Shown here: positions 11,501 through 22,559 of the stretch, piece after piece | Position numbering within the stretch: position 1 is the first letter of the stretch | Layout: each line of letters opens with the position of its first letter | From: Perkinsus marinus ATCC 50983 | Taxonomy: Eukaryota; Perkinsozoa; Perkinsida; Perkinsidae | Assembly: GCF_000006405.1 (NCBI RefSeq) | Contig: NW_003207677.1 | Coordinates: 698,293-747,627 of the forward strand | Reading direction: 5' to 3' | Length of the DNA: 49,335 nucleotides | The notes under the pieces: generated by a model | What the model was told of the DNA's origin: nothing | The model's database searches: none | The model's input: only the letters and a program-made list of their open reading frames with translations | Position numbers and translations under genes: made by a program

Positions 11501-12117
11501 TTGTTGTGTAACCTAGTATTGCTCCCCTGGAATGTCAAACTATAGCCAAAATGGTGACGACCGATATTCTTCTATCCCAAATCTGCAACTTGAGTTCCCT
11601 GGATTCGAGGGCTTTCTGTATCTCCGTCTCTATTTATTCGTCATTCTTCATTTTTTTCTTATTTTTTGTTTTCTTTCTGCCGGAAATTCTTCAGGGGGAT
11701 TTTTTCCAGGACTTATTCTGTCCGCCATCTACACAGTTCGAAAGAAGTTTTCGAAAAACGGCTTTAGAGAAGGCCCCTTGTTCGTAACACCCAATTGAAG
11801 TTGAGGAGAAGCTCGCTGTCGTTGTAGGTTCCACAACCTTGGATACTGCTTGCTCGGTGTCTGGCTCCATAGCGTCGGTGCTCATAAGATTTCGGCGATC
11901 GAGTTGATACCGGGCAGACCAATGCACTTCGAGGACACAGTCTTCACGTTCTTCGGACGACATGTAAGATACACTTGCTGTTGTTCCCCCCTGGATACCT
12001 GAGCACTTGAGTCATGATATACGTCCGCCTTTTTCTCAGTCCTTGACGGTTTACCTTGCGCACATGCTACCCGCTTTATTCATACTCGGAGTTCATGTCT
12101 ACTCGAAATGGTGGTAG
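8508..12117 (+). CDS. Acyltransferase A: DUF1624/HGSNAT-catalytic-like multi-pass membrane protein, 360 aa
   Basis: Exons 8508-8986, 9039-9227, 9280-9367, 9470-9582, 11828-11963 and 12040-12117 sum to 1083 nt and read without a stop. An N-terminal helix (VLTLFGFIFSCSLC) is followed by a charged linker, then the family signature PAVDYFRG...FHLIW with the conserved Asp, Arg-Gly and His. Further on come YFGAIHCITLN, DVIPWFHNLGYCLLGVWL and the closing FFGRHSLTVYLAH, all matching the bacterial-type DUF1624 pattern (xxPWfgyvLlG, GRxSLxxYLxH). The family transfers acyl groups to sugars across a membrane; the substrate here is unknown. Intron 4 is 2.2 kb because of inserted DNA; the other introns are 52-102 bp. 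It begins 225 bp after the SF1-like gene on the same strand. Start ATG is shared with copy B (MLQ-ELDFV). Confidence 0.88.
9636..11765. mobile_element. Insertion in intron 4 of acyltransferase A
   Basis: The equivalent intron in copies E and F is only 135 bp. In A the shared sequence stops after ...TTTAACAATA and resumes at AGAGAAGGCCCC near 11766. The inserted DNA begins GGGACCTCTCC, as it does in copy B, and carries one R1 repeat (about 10225-10495). The part from 10500 to 11765 has no counterpart in B and may be a second, nested insertion. No transposase, terminal repeat or target duplication was identified. Confidence 0.5.
10225..10495 (+). repeat. Dispersed repeat R1, copy 1
   Basis: Shares ordered blocks with copies at about 15700, 19080 and 22270: a CGTGTGAAAACG block, a GTTGATGGTTTCAAG block, then TTTTGGGTGA-ATTTGGTGGTC, CATGCGT and a final CTCAAG-ATGCTTCTCTAAA. 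Copies diverge by many substitutions and short indels. No coding frame is conserved. Confidence 0.7.
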
Positions 12118-12729
12118 CTTCCCTGCTCATTATGGCCCACCTCCCATTGAATTTTATTCTATAGCGGGAAACTGTTTGTTGGGTTGGCCAGTTCGGGATA
12201 CGGATCCTCTAGTCGTGGTTCAACCACGGTGGTTGCATGAACACTCGGAGCTCATGATGTGATCTTCTTGGAATTTCCAAGTTGGAAACATCCTGTTAGC
12301 TTGATAACGTTCGGTCCACTTGCAGCCGTGATGAGGGTATGCCGGTGTTGGTTGCTCTCAGATACGCTAGCTGCTGAATATTTCAATAAGCGGCAATTCC
12401 TGTTCATGAGCAGCTGTGATGCCACCTCGGTGTGCTTATCATTACTCTTCGGTCCGAAGACTTCGGAGGACAGGTCGCGATACAGGGGGCTGCCCCCCCT
12501 GTAAGGCCTCCTTCCGGCGGCTTTTCTTTGACACTATCGTTTCGCTACGTTTTCCCTCCTCCCAGGTTCGAGGTTCTTCCGAAGACTCCATATTCTGTAT
12601 CCTAGGCTAGGCATGGTATCGCCGCACTGAAGCGCTACGGTCTATTGATTTCAATCCTTGACGGTTGCTTCTGTCATGAACTCATATTCGCCCTTTTGCT
12701 CTTTGCCACGATGAACTAGAATTCACTAG

Positions 12730-12945
12730 AAGAGGTATGACGATGGGAAGTGTCTTAAATCATCGATTTTGCTATTACTTGAACTTGACTGCGCTACCCT
12801 ATGGTAACCACTTACAAGCGAGAGGGTAGTTTTCGACCTCTGTTGAACTGAGCATCGGTTCACAGGATCTGTGTGGTTTAGTGACAGAATTTCTATAGAT
12901 GCGGGTGCGGTAGCGTTTATATCATCGAGGAATCTGGAGGAGCGG
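12730..12945 (+). pseudogene. Remnant of the 5' region of a C/D-type acyltransferase
   Basis: Around 12845-12945 the sequence GGTTCACAGGATCTGTGT, followed by GCGG-TGCGGTA and ATCATCGAGGA, aligns in order with the region just upstream of genes C and D (16760-16835, 20140-20215). No coding exon follows; it breaks directly into the SF1 fragment at 12945. It suggests a C-type gene once lay here or that unequal recombination used this point. Confidence 0.5.
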
Positions 12946-13525
12946 GACTTGGGTGTTGGTCTTATGCTCGGTAGTTTACACCTTGCATATCTGCTCTTCT
13001 TTATCTGGATCACATCCCTGTCCCTCGACCCTTGAAGTGGATGTGTCTATGTGTTACACTTTCCTGCTTGGACTTTTGCGAGTTCTCCGTTTTGCGCATT
13101 GCTCGGTGATCGCTGATGTTTAGCGCATCGGTCTAGAAATTGGCTCCATCGTAGGAGGCATTTAATTGGCTCATCTTCGTTGAGCCTCCGGTTGGCTCAC
13201 CATTCACAGCGTATCTTTCTTCAGATGGGAAGAAGGAGAGTGGTATATTGGACCACCCTGTCCTCTTTAGTGGTTCGGATGAAGCTATTCTTGAGGCAAA
13301 GCCAAAATTACGGGAGTGGATCTCACAGTAATGGAGTCTACCTCTACTGTTAATGCATCTGAGCGTCCTTTCAGGCGAATGTAATACATTCGCCTGAATA
13401 TCCTGACTGAATTACATACCGAATTAGCCTCGATTCAATGTATCGAGGATAATTCAGTATCAAGTCCCAGCTATAGGCCAAGCGTCGTGGCAGCTACTAC
13501 ACTGTAGTAACTACAGCCACAGTTG
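12945..13525 (+). pseudogene. Duplicated 3' fragment of the SF1-like gene
   Basis: 12945-13380 is nearly identical to 7331-7766 and covers the last extra KH-like exons. It then lacks the Pro/Met-rich exon and resumes at TATCAAGTCCCAGCTAT (compare 8193), with changes that create an early TAG. It has no start or upstream exons, so it is a passenger of the duplication that produced gene B. A 13-bp inverted repeat (13370-13398) sits exactly at the deletion junction. Confidence 0.85.
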
Positions 13526-13735
13526 CTGTGAGAAAGGTCACGGCTCACGGAAACCATCGCCACATCTTCCATCATTACACACCAAGGGTTGGGTTCAGGA
13601 AGGGTTACCCTCATTACTATTGGGTATAATTCGTTGCCCAACGTCTTTCTCAAAAGAGGGGGGTAAGGGTCACATGAGGTCTCTGAAGGATGTCGTATCT
13701 CGATTTCTTCAGTTAAATTTCTTAGACTAATCTTC

Positions 13736-16293
13736 ATGTTACAAGATGAGTTGGACTTCGTTGACCCAACCACTTTCGTGGTCGGCGACAAGTGGTACAA
13801 TTTCAGTCTCCCCTCGTCGAAAACGTTTGCTGTTTTGACCCTCTTCGGTTTCATTATTTCTTGCAGCCTCTGTACCTTCCACTTCCTCACACGGAAGGAA
13901 CGTGCGATGCATAAAGGAACATCGGAGGGCTTTGACCCGCTATCTGATGCTGAGAAGGGGTCGTCTCCCGATGGGGCGAACTTGAAGCCGAGATATTCAG
14001 CAGTGGACTATTTCAGAGGAATTACTATACTATTCGTCGTTACATTCCACTTGATCCATGTACTCGTTGATTTTGAGATCATTCCTAACTTGCCCGCTAT
14101 GGCTGGTTATAATCTACCGATCACAAACTACTTGTATTTCTTGGCCTTCTACAGCGTATCATTCTTCTGGGGAAATCTCAGCCGCCTCGTCCATCCATGG
14201 ATCCAATACTTACTGTAAGAATGTCATCTGTAGGGGAACGTTGTTCATTCGACAAGTCAACTTCAGATTCCCCGTCGTCACTCTATCGTGCATTTACATG
14301 CTATGTTGGGAATCCGAGAGATCCGGTGTGTGCACGATAATGCTCTGCGTTGGACTATCCTTGGCGATAGTCCACGAGGATCGAATAAAATGGAGAAACC
14401 TCATCATTAGAACACTCAAGCTGGGAGTAGCAGCAGGGATTATAAGCGCCCTAACGTAATCACGCTTACGAGCATCATTTGGTTGTTCTTGTCATTACTT
14501 GTGATAGGTATATCTTCATTCCCAGATCTCCCATATACTTCGGTGCCATCCACTGCATAACGCTCAATACCCTTCTCACAATGATCTTCATCAGAGTAAG
14601 TTGAGCCTCCCCCTAAGATGATACTGCCTCTTCTGCTCGACGGATCTTCCATCGTATTCCCATCACCATCGCATCCTCTTCTTCGTCCTTTACTCAGGTC
14701 CCCCGTATTGCTTTCGTCGGTTTCATCTCCATCCAGCTTTTCACGATGATGGGCGGCTTGTTCCCCCTCGAGGTCCCCACTGACCGTCCCACAGTTGATG
14801 TTATCCCATGGTACGCCAATCAATGTCTGTCTTTTGCCTATTAGTCTACAGTTTAACAATAGGGACCTCTCCTGAAAACTCTTTGAAGAAAAGCTTCGTG
14901 AGGTCAAAAACCTCTTATCAGGAGGGGTTCAGGAACCTCACCGGATTTTAAGATTCTGGGCTCCGTTTAAGAGCACCTCTTGGACATCGAGGAGTCTCCT
15001 TGTGATCCTCGAAACCTTCGAGTCGAAAGCTCATGTTGGGTGACGTACCCGGGGGCTTATTTCAAAAGTCTCCGTGAGGCATCACTCCTCGAGGTATGAG
15101 AACCTCTTATAATCACTCATAATCCATGAGTTTCTCAAGAAGCACAGCCTATCACAGGTTGCCCGCCTCAGAGGTTCTCCCTTCTTGAATCAAGACTTAT
15201 ACCCGACAAGTCGGGCGGGGGCGGAGCAAGGTCCGTCGCGATGGCGAAACTCCGTTATGAGAACGGAAAGTCCTCCATAACCTTCCCCTCGAGGAATTTG
15301 GCTTCTTGAGCTAAGCTCAATGAGCTTCTTTACGATTTGGCTTTCGAATCATTTTAATTTCGAATTCATGGCCTCCGCAGCGAGACTGATTGACACACCC
15401 TCAATCCATAATTGCGATTGGTCACACTGAATGGCTGGGCAGTTCATCGCGTCGCGGACGGACTCACTCTTTTCGAGTCTTCAACAGCTGCCAAGTCCTA
15501 CGAGAGGTTGCACAGTGGAACTCCCACTTTACCAAACGAACTCATGTGTTCATCTTCCACTAATGGTGAATCTTCGCCTAGTCGACTTCGACAACTTGGG
15601 AGCAGAGTATGAAATGTTTGGGAAAGAAACCTGTCGGAGCCCGCGTCAATCTGTCCCCGAGTCTCGGGGCCCCAGCCTCGGGGCCCGAGGGGGTTCTGTT
15701 CCTTAAAGCGAAAACTTCATGAAAATTAGATTCTCGCAACAGGTTGTGGCCTTTTTGGAGCTTGTAACACACTTTAGCGTGTGAAAACGGAGCTCTTCCG
15801 GAAAGACTCCCTGAATACTCCGAGAAGGATTCTTAAACCTCAAAAAGTTGATGGTTTCAAGAGACGTTTGGGTGAGATTTGGTGGTCCCATGCATGAAGA
15901 TCTCAAAAATGTTTCCTTAAGGGATTTTTAAAATAGGCTCCCGAGAGAGGCTTCTTCTTCGTAGCACCCGACGAAGGTTGAGGAGAAGCTCGCTGTCGTT
16001 GTAGGTTCCACAACCTTGGATATTGCTTACTCGGTGTCTGGCTCCATAGCGTCGGTGCTCATAAGATTTCGGCGATCGAGTTGATACCGGGCAGACCAAT
16101 GCACTTCGAGGACACAGTCTTCACGTTTTTCGGACGACATGTAAGATACACTTGCTGTTGCTGCCCCCTGGATACCTAGGTACTCGAGTCACAACATACG
16201 TCCTTTTTTTCTCAGTCCTTGACGGTGTACCTGGGACACATGTTACCCGGTTTGTTCATACTCGGACTTTTTGTCTACTCGAAATGGTGGTAA
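13736..16293 (+). CDS. Acyltransferase B, 360 aa, closest to A
   Basis: Exons 13736-14214, 14267-14455, 14508-14595, 14698-14810, 16005-16140 and 16216-16293 have exactly the same lengths as those of A (479, 189, 88, 113, 136, 78 nt) and no internal stop. Motifs: SAVDYFRG...FHLIHVL, YFGAIHCITLN, DVIPWFHNLGY, FFGRHSLTVYLGH, ending SKWW. Intron 4 is 1.19 kb and carries an insertion that starts like the one in A and holds an R1 repeat. The start ATG follows a remnant of the SF1 3' end, so the duplicated unit was SF1 tail plus acyltransferase. Equal exon lengths with many substitutions point to maintained function. Confidence 0.88.
15700..15940 (+). repeat. Dispersed repeat R1, copy 2
   Basis: Lies at the end of the intron 4 insertion of gene B. 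It has the same block order as copy 1 (CGTGTGAAAACG, GTTGATGGTTTCAAGAG, GGGTGAGATTTGGTGGTC, CATGCATGAAGATCTCAA). It is shorter by several internal deletions. Confidence 0.75.
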
Positions 16294-16845
16294 CTTTTCG
16301 GCTGGTCTTGGCTGAGCGTTTGCAGCGAAGGCAGATGAAAGTTTCATCTGCCTTCGATGGTTTCATCATGAAACCATCGACAGAGCCGACAGGAGAACTT
16401 CACCATACATAAACCATTACTTTCCCAAGTCAGATCGCTGGAGTGGAGATACGTGATGCCCTCTACGACAGAGGCACTGCCAAGCCTTGGTCAACAACGG
16501 TCGAGTCATCATATGGAGTATTGTTATCCGTCGAACTATAAGACTGGCCATTTCCACTGTTAAGCAGTGGCTGCTTTGCTCGATGCTTACACGTGCGGTT
16601 TCGAGAGAAGATTTGAACATGTTCACTGCTGCTGTATACACTCCACCAGCTTCCTCTCTGAGGGACTCTCACTATTGTACTGTATTTGTCTCGTTATTTT
16701 ACTCTACCCTAGTGGAACCACCCACAATCTAAAAGCTACTTTTCAAACTGAGTATAGGTTCACAGGATCTGTGTCATTGAGTAATCCAACTTGATATACT
16801 GCGGGGGTGGTACCGTTCATTTCGTCGAGACAGTTCGTTTTCAAG

Positions 16846-18354
16846 ATGAGCGCCACCGGTAACAGTCCTGAAGGGCCCGTCTCAGATCTCAAAGTCTTAT
16901 TAATCGCGAGCTGCACCATGTTTGCAAGCCTGAGTCTGGTGCATTGGTTGTCCATAGCCGAGCGAGCGCAGTACAAACGTGTGTGGTTTGAATATGAAAA
17001 GGTGGGCTCATCGAGCTAGATCTGTCTGTAGTGAGATTAGTGTTCTTCTTTCGGCAGTCGACGGTGTATTGAATTCGCGTTCAGATCTCTGAATCGGACG
17101 ATAAAGCCATGGAAATGGGCGCTATTGGAGGAGACGAGTCGAAGATACAGCATGGCCCCAAGCCACGTGCTCCGTTACTGGACTTTTTGCGTGGTCTCTG
17201 TCTGGCATTCATCGTCTCTTTTCACTTCATGTGGGACCTCCAAGAGTTCGACATGTTACCTCATCCTCCCCCGGCCCACAAGGTCGATGGACTCCCAATA
17301 AAGAATTATATACTCTTCATTGTCTACTTTGTCATCTCCATCACCTCTTGTCTCACTGCCGCCCTTTACACTCCCTATTTGGGTTATGCATTGTAAGCTT
17401 GTGACACTATCCATGACTGCCTGATAAGAGTCCTACTCGATCAGGTATGCTCCGATAGTGACGTATTGCATCTATAGCATGTGGTGGGAGTCCCAAATTT
17501 CGGGTGTTTGCTTGATAATGACGTGCTTGGGAATGTCTCAAGCATTGGTCCATAGGAATGGTACCATCTGGCGAGAAGTCGTCATCAGAGCTGCCAAATT
17601 GAGCCTCCTCGCAGCTCTCATTTCTGCTTTATCGTAATAGTTACGTGCTAGACAGTCTAGCTTAGATTACACACAACACTTTTATAGTTTCACTTGGATC
17701 GATTTTACAGGTTATGGTTCGATCCAGAGCAGTGGATTTACTTCGGTGCCGTACACTGCATCTGTTTCAACAGTTTACTGACGGTCCCATTCGTCAGAGT
17801 GAGTCTTTCACCCGCCAAGTTGAATTATTCAACAGTCTTCACGTCAGAGGCCGAAGACGGCTCTTGCTGGATTCTTATTCATACAGACGTACACCATGGC
17901 CTTTGGTGCTTGCCCGATTGAGGTCCCGCTTGAGTTACCCACTCTAGATGTCATGCCTTGGTGAGATGGTACCCCGTCTTCCCGACGGGTCATGCTTTAT
18001 CTACGGGGAATCCCCGTAGAATCTACGGCGTAGATGAAGCAACCCGTCCGATTCGAGCTTTCCTCTGGATGTGCCGAGCACTTCTCTGCAGGTTCCACAA
18101 CTTTGGCTATTGCCTATTGGGCGTGTGGCTGTATAGCAAGGGTGTTCATAAGCTGAGTTCGTGCAGTATCATACCAAATACTCGTGTATATTTTGAAGAC
18201 ACCGTTATGACTACATTCGGTCGTCATGTGAGTCTTCTGTTCGACCAGATGAGACCTTAACCTACACCATCGTTCCTTTCAGTCCCTTTTAATATACTTG
18301 GCCCATCAAGGTGTATTATTCCCACTCGTGTATGGGGTCTCTCTGCTCAGTTGA
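16846..18354 (+). CDS. Acyltransferase C (subtype II), 353 aa
   Basis: Exons 16846-17001, 17085-17392, 17445-17633, 17711-17798, 17848-17960, 18092-18227 and 18283-18354 total 1062 nt, all in phase. The last four internal exons match genes A/B/E/F in length (189, 88, 113, 136 nt). Motifs: PLLDFLRGLCLAFIVSFHFMW, IYFGAVHCICLN, TLDVMPWFHNFGYCLLGVWL, TTFGRHSLLIYLAHQGVLF. It differs from subtype I in an additional intron in the N-terminal linker and a distinct C-terminus (SLLS). An in-frame ATG at 16807 would add 13 residues; I prefer 16846, which follows an AG. Stop is TGA, where the near-identical copy D uses TAA. Confidence 0.88.
17983..18049. repeat. Nested palindromes inside an intron of gene C
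   Basis: Outer arms GACGGGT...ACCCGTC enclose TCTACGGGGA-A-TCCCCGTAGA (18000-18020) followed directly by ATCTAC-GGC-GTAGAT (18021-18035). The same structure occurs in gene D about 3382 bp downstream. The whole run could fold into branched hairpins in the pre-mRNA. Confidence 0.85.
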
Positions 18355-18455
18355 TCTCGCATTCTCTTCACTCAGCGGCTATACGGCATACCTGGAAGTA
18401 TCTGATTGGTTGGTGTTGTCAGTGCGGGTCGGGCTTCCGGCCCGGAAGTTCCGGG

Positions 18456-18555
18456 NNNNNNNNNNNNNNNNNNNNNNNNNNNNNNNNNNNNNNNNNNNNN
18501 NNNNNNNNNNNNNNNNNNNNNNNNNNNNNNNNNNNNNNNNNNNNNNNNNNNNNNN
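18456..18555. other. Assembly gap of 100 N
   Basis: Exactly 100 unknown bases between the two nearly identical 3.3 kb units. A round number usually marks a scaffold join of unknown length, so copy number and adjacency of genes C and D are not proven by this sequence. Confidence 0.99.
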
Positions 18556-19079
18556 TCTCCCTTCTTGAATCAAGACTTATACCCGACAAGTCGGGCGGGG
18601 GCGGAGCAAGGTCCGTCGCGATGGCGAAACTCCGTTATGAGAACGGAAAGTCCTCCATAACCTTCCCCTCGAGGAATTTGGCTTCTTGAGCTAAGCTCAA
18701 TGAGCTTCTTTACGATTTGGCTTTCGAATCATTTTAATTTCGAATTCATGGCCTCCGCAGCGAGACTGATTGACACACCCTCAATCCATAATTGCGATTG
18801 GTCACACTGAATGGCTGGGCAGTTCATCGCGTCGCGGACGGACTCACTCTTTTCGAGTCTTCAACAGCTGCCAAGTCCTACGAGAGGTTGCACAGTGGAA
18901 CTCCCACTTTACCAAACGAACTCATGTGTTCATCTTCCACTAATGGTGAATCTTCGCCTAGTCGACTTCGACAACTTGGGAGCAGAGTATGAAATGTTTG
19001 GGAAAGAAACCTGTCGGAGCCCGCGTCAATCTGTCCCCGAGTCTCGGGGCCCCAGCCTCGGGGCCCGAGGGGGTTCTGT

Positions 19080-19322
19080 TCCTTAAAGCGAAAACTTCAT
19101 GAAAATTAGATTCTCGCAACAGGTTGTGGCCTTTTTGGAGCTTGTAACACACTTTAGCGTGTGAAAACGGAGCTCTTCCGGAAAGACTCCCTGAATACTC
19201 CGAGAAGGATTCTTAAACCTCAAAAAGTTGATGGTTTCAAGAGACGTTTTGGGTGAGATTTGGTGGTCCCATGCATGAAGATCTCAAGAATGTTTCTCTA
19301 AGGGATTTTTAAAATAGGCTTC
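19080..19322 (+). repeat. Dispersed repeat R1, copy 3
   Basis: Nearly identical to copy 2 as part of the duplicated unit; differs by one T in GACGTTTTGGG and a few substitutions near its end. Confidence 0.75.
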
Positions 19323-19385
19323 CGAGAGAGGCTTCTTCTTCGTAGCACCCGACGAAGGTTGAGGAGAAGCTCGCTGTCGTTGTAG

Positions 19386-19675
19386 GTTCCACAACCTTGG
19401 ATACTGCTTGCTCGGTGTCTGGCTCCATAGCGTCGGTGCTCATAAGATTTCGGCGATCGAGTTGATACCGGGCAGACCAATGCACTTCGAGGACACAGTC
19501 TTCACGTTTTTCGGACGACATGTAAGATACACTTGCTGTTGCTGCCCCCTGGATACCTAGGTACTCGAGTCACAACATACGTCCTTTTTTTTCTCAGTCC
19601 TTGACGGTGTACCTGGGACACATGTTACCCGGTTTGTTCATACTCGGACTTTTTGTCTACTCGAAATGGTGGTAA
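19386..19675 (+). pseudogene. Orphan exons 5-6 of a B-type acyltransferase
   Basis: 19386-19521 and 19598-19675 copy gene B exons 5 and 6, including the GRHSLTVYLGH end and the stop. Exons 1-4 are absent because the duplication breakpoint lies inside B intron 4. Intact splice sites remain, but without a start this is a non-functional by-product unless the gap hides the missing exons. Confidence 0.85.
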
Positions 19676-20227
19676 CTTTTCGGCTGGTCTTGGCTGAGCG
19701 TTTGCAGCGAAGGCAGATGAAAGTTTCATCTGCCTTCGATGGTTTCATCATGAAACCATCGACAGAGCCGACAGGAGAACTTCACCATACATAAACCATT
19801 ACATTCCCAAGTCAGATCGCTGGAGTGGAGATACGTGATGCCCTCTACGACAGAGGCACTGCCAAGCCTTGGTCAACAACGGTCGAGTCATCATATGGAG
19901 TATTGTTATCCGTCGAACTATAAGACTGGCCATTTCCACTGTTAAGCAGTGGCTGCTTTGCTCGATGCTTACACGTGCGGTTTCGAGAGAAGATTTGAAC
20001 ATGTTCACTGCTGCTGTATACACTCCACCAGCTTCCTCTCTGAGGGACTCTCACTATTGTACTGTATTTGTCTCGTTATTTTACTCTACCCTAGTGGAAC
20101 CACCCACAATCTAAAAGCTACTTTTCAAACTGAGTATAGGTTCACAGGATCTGTGTCATTGAGTAATCCAACTTGATATACTGCGGGGGTGGTACCGTTC
20201 ATTTCGTCGAGACAGTTCGTTTTCAAG

Positions 20228-21736
20228 ATGAGCGCCACCGGTAACAGTCCTGAAGGGCCCGTCTCAGATCTCAAAGTCTTATTAATCGCGAGCTGCACCA
20301 TGTTTGCAAGCCTGAGTCTGGTGCATTGGTTGTCCATAGCCGAGCGAGCGCAGTACAAACGTGTGTGGTTTGAATATGAAAAGGTGGGCTCATCGAGCTA
20401 GATCTGTCTGTAGTGAGATTAGTGTTCTTCTTTCGGCAGTCGACGGTGTATTGAATTCGCGTTCAGATCTCTGAATCGGACGATAAAGCCATGGAAATGG
20501 GCGCTATTGGAGGAGACGAGTCGAAGATACAGCATGGCCCCAAGCCACGTGCTCCGTTACTGGACTTTTTGCGTGGTCTCTGTCTGGCATTCATCGTCTC
20601 TTTTCACTTCATGTGGGACCTCCAAGAGTTCGACATGTTACCTCATCCTCCCCCGGCCCACAAGGTCGATGGACTCCCAATAAAGAATTATATACTCTTC
20701 ATTGTCTACTTTGTCATCTCCATCACCTCTTGTCTCACTGCCGCCCTTTACACTCCCTATTTGGGTTATGCATTGTAAGCTTGTGACACTATCCATGACT
20801 GCCTGATAAGAGTCCTACTCGATCAGGTATGCTCCGATAGTGACGTATTGCATCTATAGCATGTGGTGGGAGTCCCAAATTTCGGGTGTTTGCTTGATAA
20901 TGACGTGCTTGGGAATGTCTCAAGCATTGGTCCATAGGAATGGTACCATCTGGCGAGAAGTCGTCATCAGAGCTGCCAAATTGAGCCTCCTCGCAGCTCT
21001 CATTTCTGCTTTATCGTAATAGTTACGTGCTAGACAGTCTAGCTTAGATTACACACAACACTTTTATAGTTTCACTTGGATCGATTTTACAGGTTATGGT
21101 TCGATCCAGAGCAGTGGATTTACTTCGGTGCCGTACACTGCATCTGTCTCAACAGTTTACTGACGGTCCCATTCGTCAGAGTGAGTCTTTCACCCGCCAA
21201 GTTGAATTATTCAACAGTCTTCACGTCAGAGGCCGAAGACGGCTCTTGCTGGATTCTTATTCATACAGACGTACACCATGGCCTTTGGTGCTTGCCCGAT
21301 TGAGGTCCCGCTTGAGTTACCCACTCTAGATGTCATGCCTTGGTGAGATGGTACCCCGTCTTCCCGACGGGTCATGCTTTATCTACGGGGAATCCCCGTA
21401 GAATCTACGGCGTAGATGAAGCAACCCGTCCGATTCGAGCTTTCCTCTGGATGTGCCGAGCACTTCTCTGCAGGTTCCACAACTTTGGCTATTGCCTATT
21501 GGGCGTGTGGCTGTATAGCAAGGGTGTTCATAAGCTGAGTTCGTGCAGTATCATACCAAATACTCGTGTATATTTTGAAGACACCGTTATGACTACATTC
21601 GGTCGTCATGTGAGTCTTCTGTTCGACCAGATGAGACCTTAACCTACACCATCGTTCCTTTCAGTCCCTTTTAATATACTTGGCCCATCAAGGTGTATTA
21701 TTCCCACTCGTGTATGGGGTCTCTCGGCTCAGTTAA
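20228..21736 (+). CDS. Acyltransferase D (subtype II), 353 aa, near-identical to C
   Basis: Exons 20228-20383, 20467-20774, 20827-21015, 21093-21180, 21230-21342, 21474-21609 and 21665-21736 mirror gene C at offset 3382. Coding differences from C include TTT/CTC near the IHC motif (CICFN versus CICLN) and the last codons (SRLS-TAA versus SLLS-TGA). All family residues (DFLRG, FH, PWFHN, GRHSL) are intact. It is either a very recent tandem duplicate or the other allele placed in series by the assembler. Confidence 0.85.
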
Positions 21737-22269
21737 TCTCGCATTCTCTTCACTCAGCGGCCATACGGCATACCTGAAAGTATCTGATTGGTTGGTGTTG
21801 TCAGTGCGGGTCGGGCTTCCGGCCCGGAAGTTCCGGGTAAATGATCGGCAGTGCTCCCTTTCTCGTCAACCAAGTCGGGCGGTCTGTTGTCGCTTCGGCA
21901 ACTCCCGAAATTGCTCGGTGGGTACCTGGCAGACACCATTTGCCTTCAAATTGTTAGAAGTCACATGATGGCGATAATCGAATCCACTACGCGAACCTAT
22001 GCATCCCGGAGGTGAAACTTCCATGCATTTTGTAAGTTATATCACACAACTTGTATGAGGATTATTCGCTATTGTTCACACGCGATCCCAGAGCAATCAG
22101 GACGTGACCTATGTGACATGGACTATGTCGGTCTTCCCAGGGTGGTTGAAATAAAGAGATCGATCGTACGGCAAGGGGCCTACTGTGTCAAACACAGTGA
22201 AAGTGAAGCAAAATGTTTCGCAGATGCCGACCAAAACGCGTCATAACCCATTTTAACCAGCCATCGAGG

Positions 22270-22555
22270 AAGGTTAGTTTCTTGAAGTTCATGGAAATCA
22301 TGAAAAATTGAAGTCTTTTTTGAACTGGGTTATGAGCTTCTTGAAGCTTCTTCAGCATTTTAAAGTAAAGGCCTTCCTGCGAGGTTCTCGCAGGAAGTGA
22401 TTAGCGAGCTCTTTCAAGAAGGGTCGTTGGAGCTCAAGAAGTTAATGGTTTAACTTTCCTTGGACTTCTCTGAGGAGAACTTTGGAAGCGGTTTAGACAA
22501 AATTTGGCGGGCTCATGCGTAAAAAGCTCAAGAATGCTTCTTTAAAAAGACTTTT
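22270..22555 (+). repeat. Dispersed repeat R1, copy 4
   Basis: Downstream of gene D. Block order is as in the other copies (CTTGAAG-TTCATGGAAATCATG, GAAGTTAATGGTTTAA, AAATTTGGCGGGCTCATGCG, CTCAAGAATGCTTCTTTAAA). It contains an 11-bp palindrome CTTCCTGCGAG-GTT-CTCGCAGGAAG (22373-22397) not seen in the other copies. Confidence 0.7.
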
Positions 22556-22559
22556 GAAA

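Larger units (their letters stand above)
15174..18455. repeat. Tandem duplication unit 1 (3.3 kb)
   Basis: Begins TCTCCCTTCTTGAATCAAGA inside intron 4 of gene B and runs through B exons 5-6 and all of gene C to TTCCGGG before the N gap. It aligns with 18556-21838 at offset 3380-3382 with only scattered single-base differences (for example a T-run change near 16200, and TGA versus TAA stops of C and D). Confidence 0.93.
18556..21838. repeat. Tandem duplication unit 2 (3.3 kb)
   Basis: Second copy of 15174-18455. It contains a headless copy of gene B exons 5-6 and the full gene D. After 21838 (TTCCGGG) the sequence continues into unique DNA, whereas unit 1 runs into the gap at the same point. 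Confidence 0.93.
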
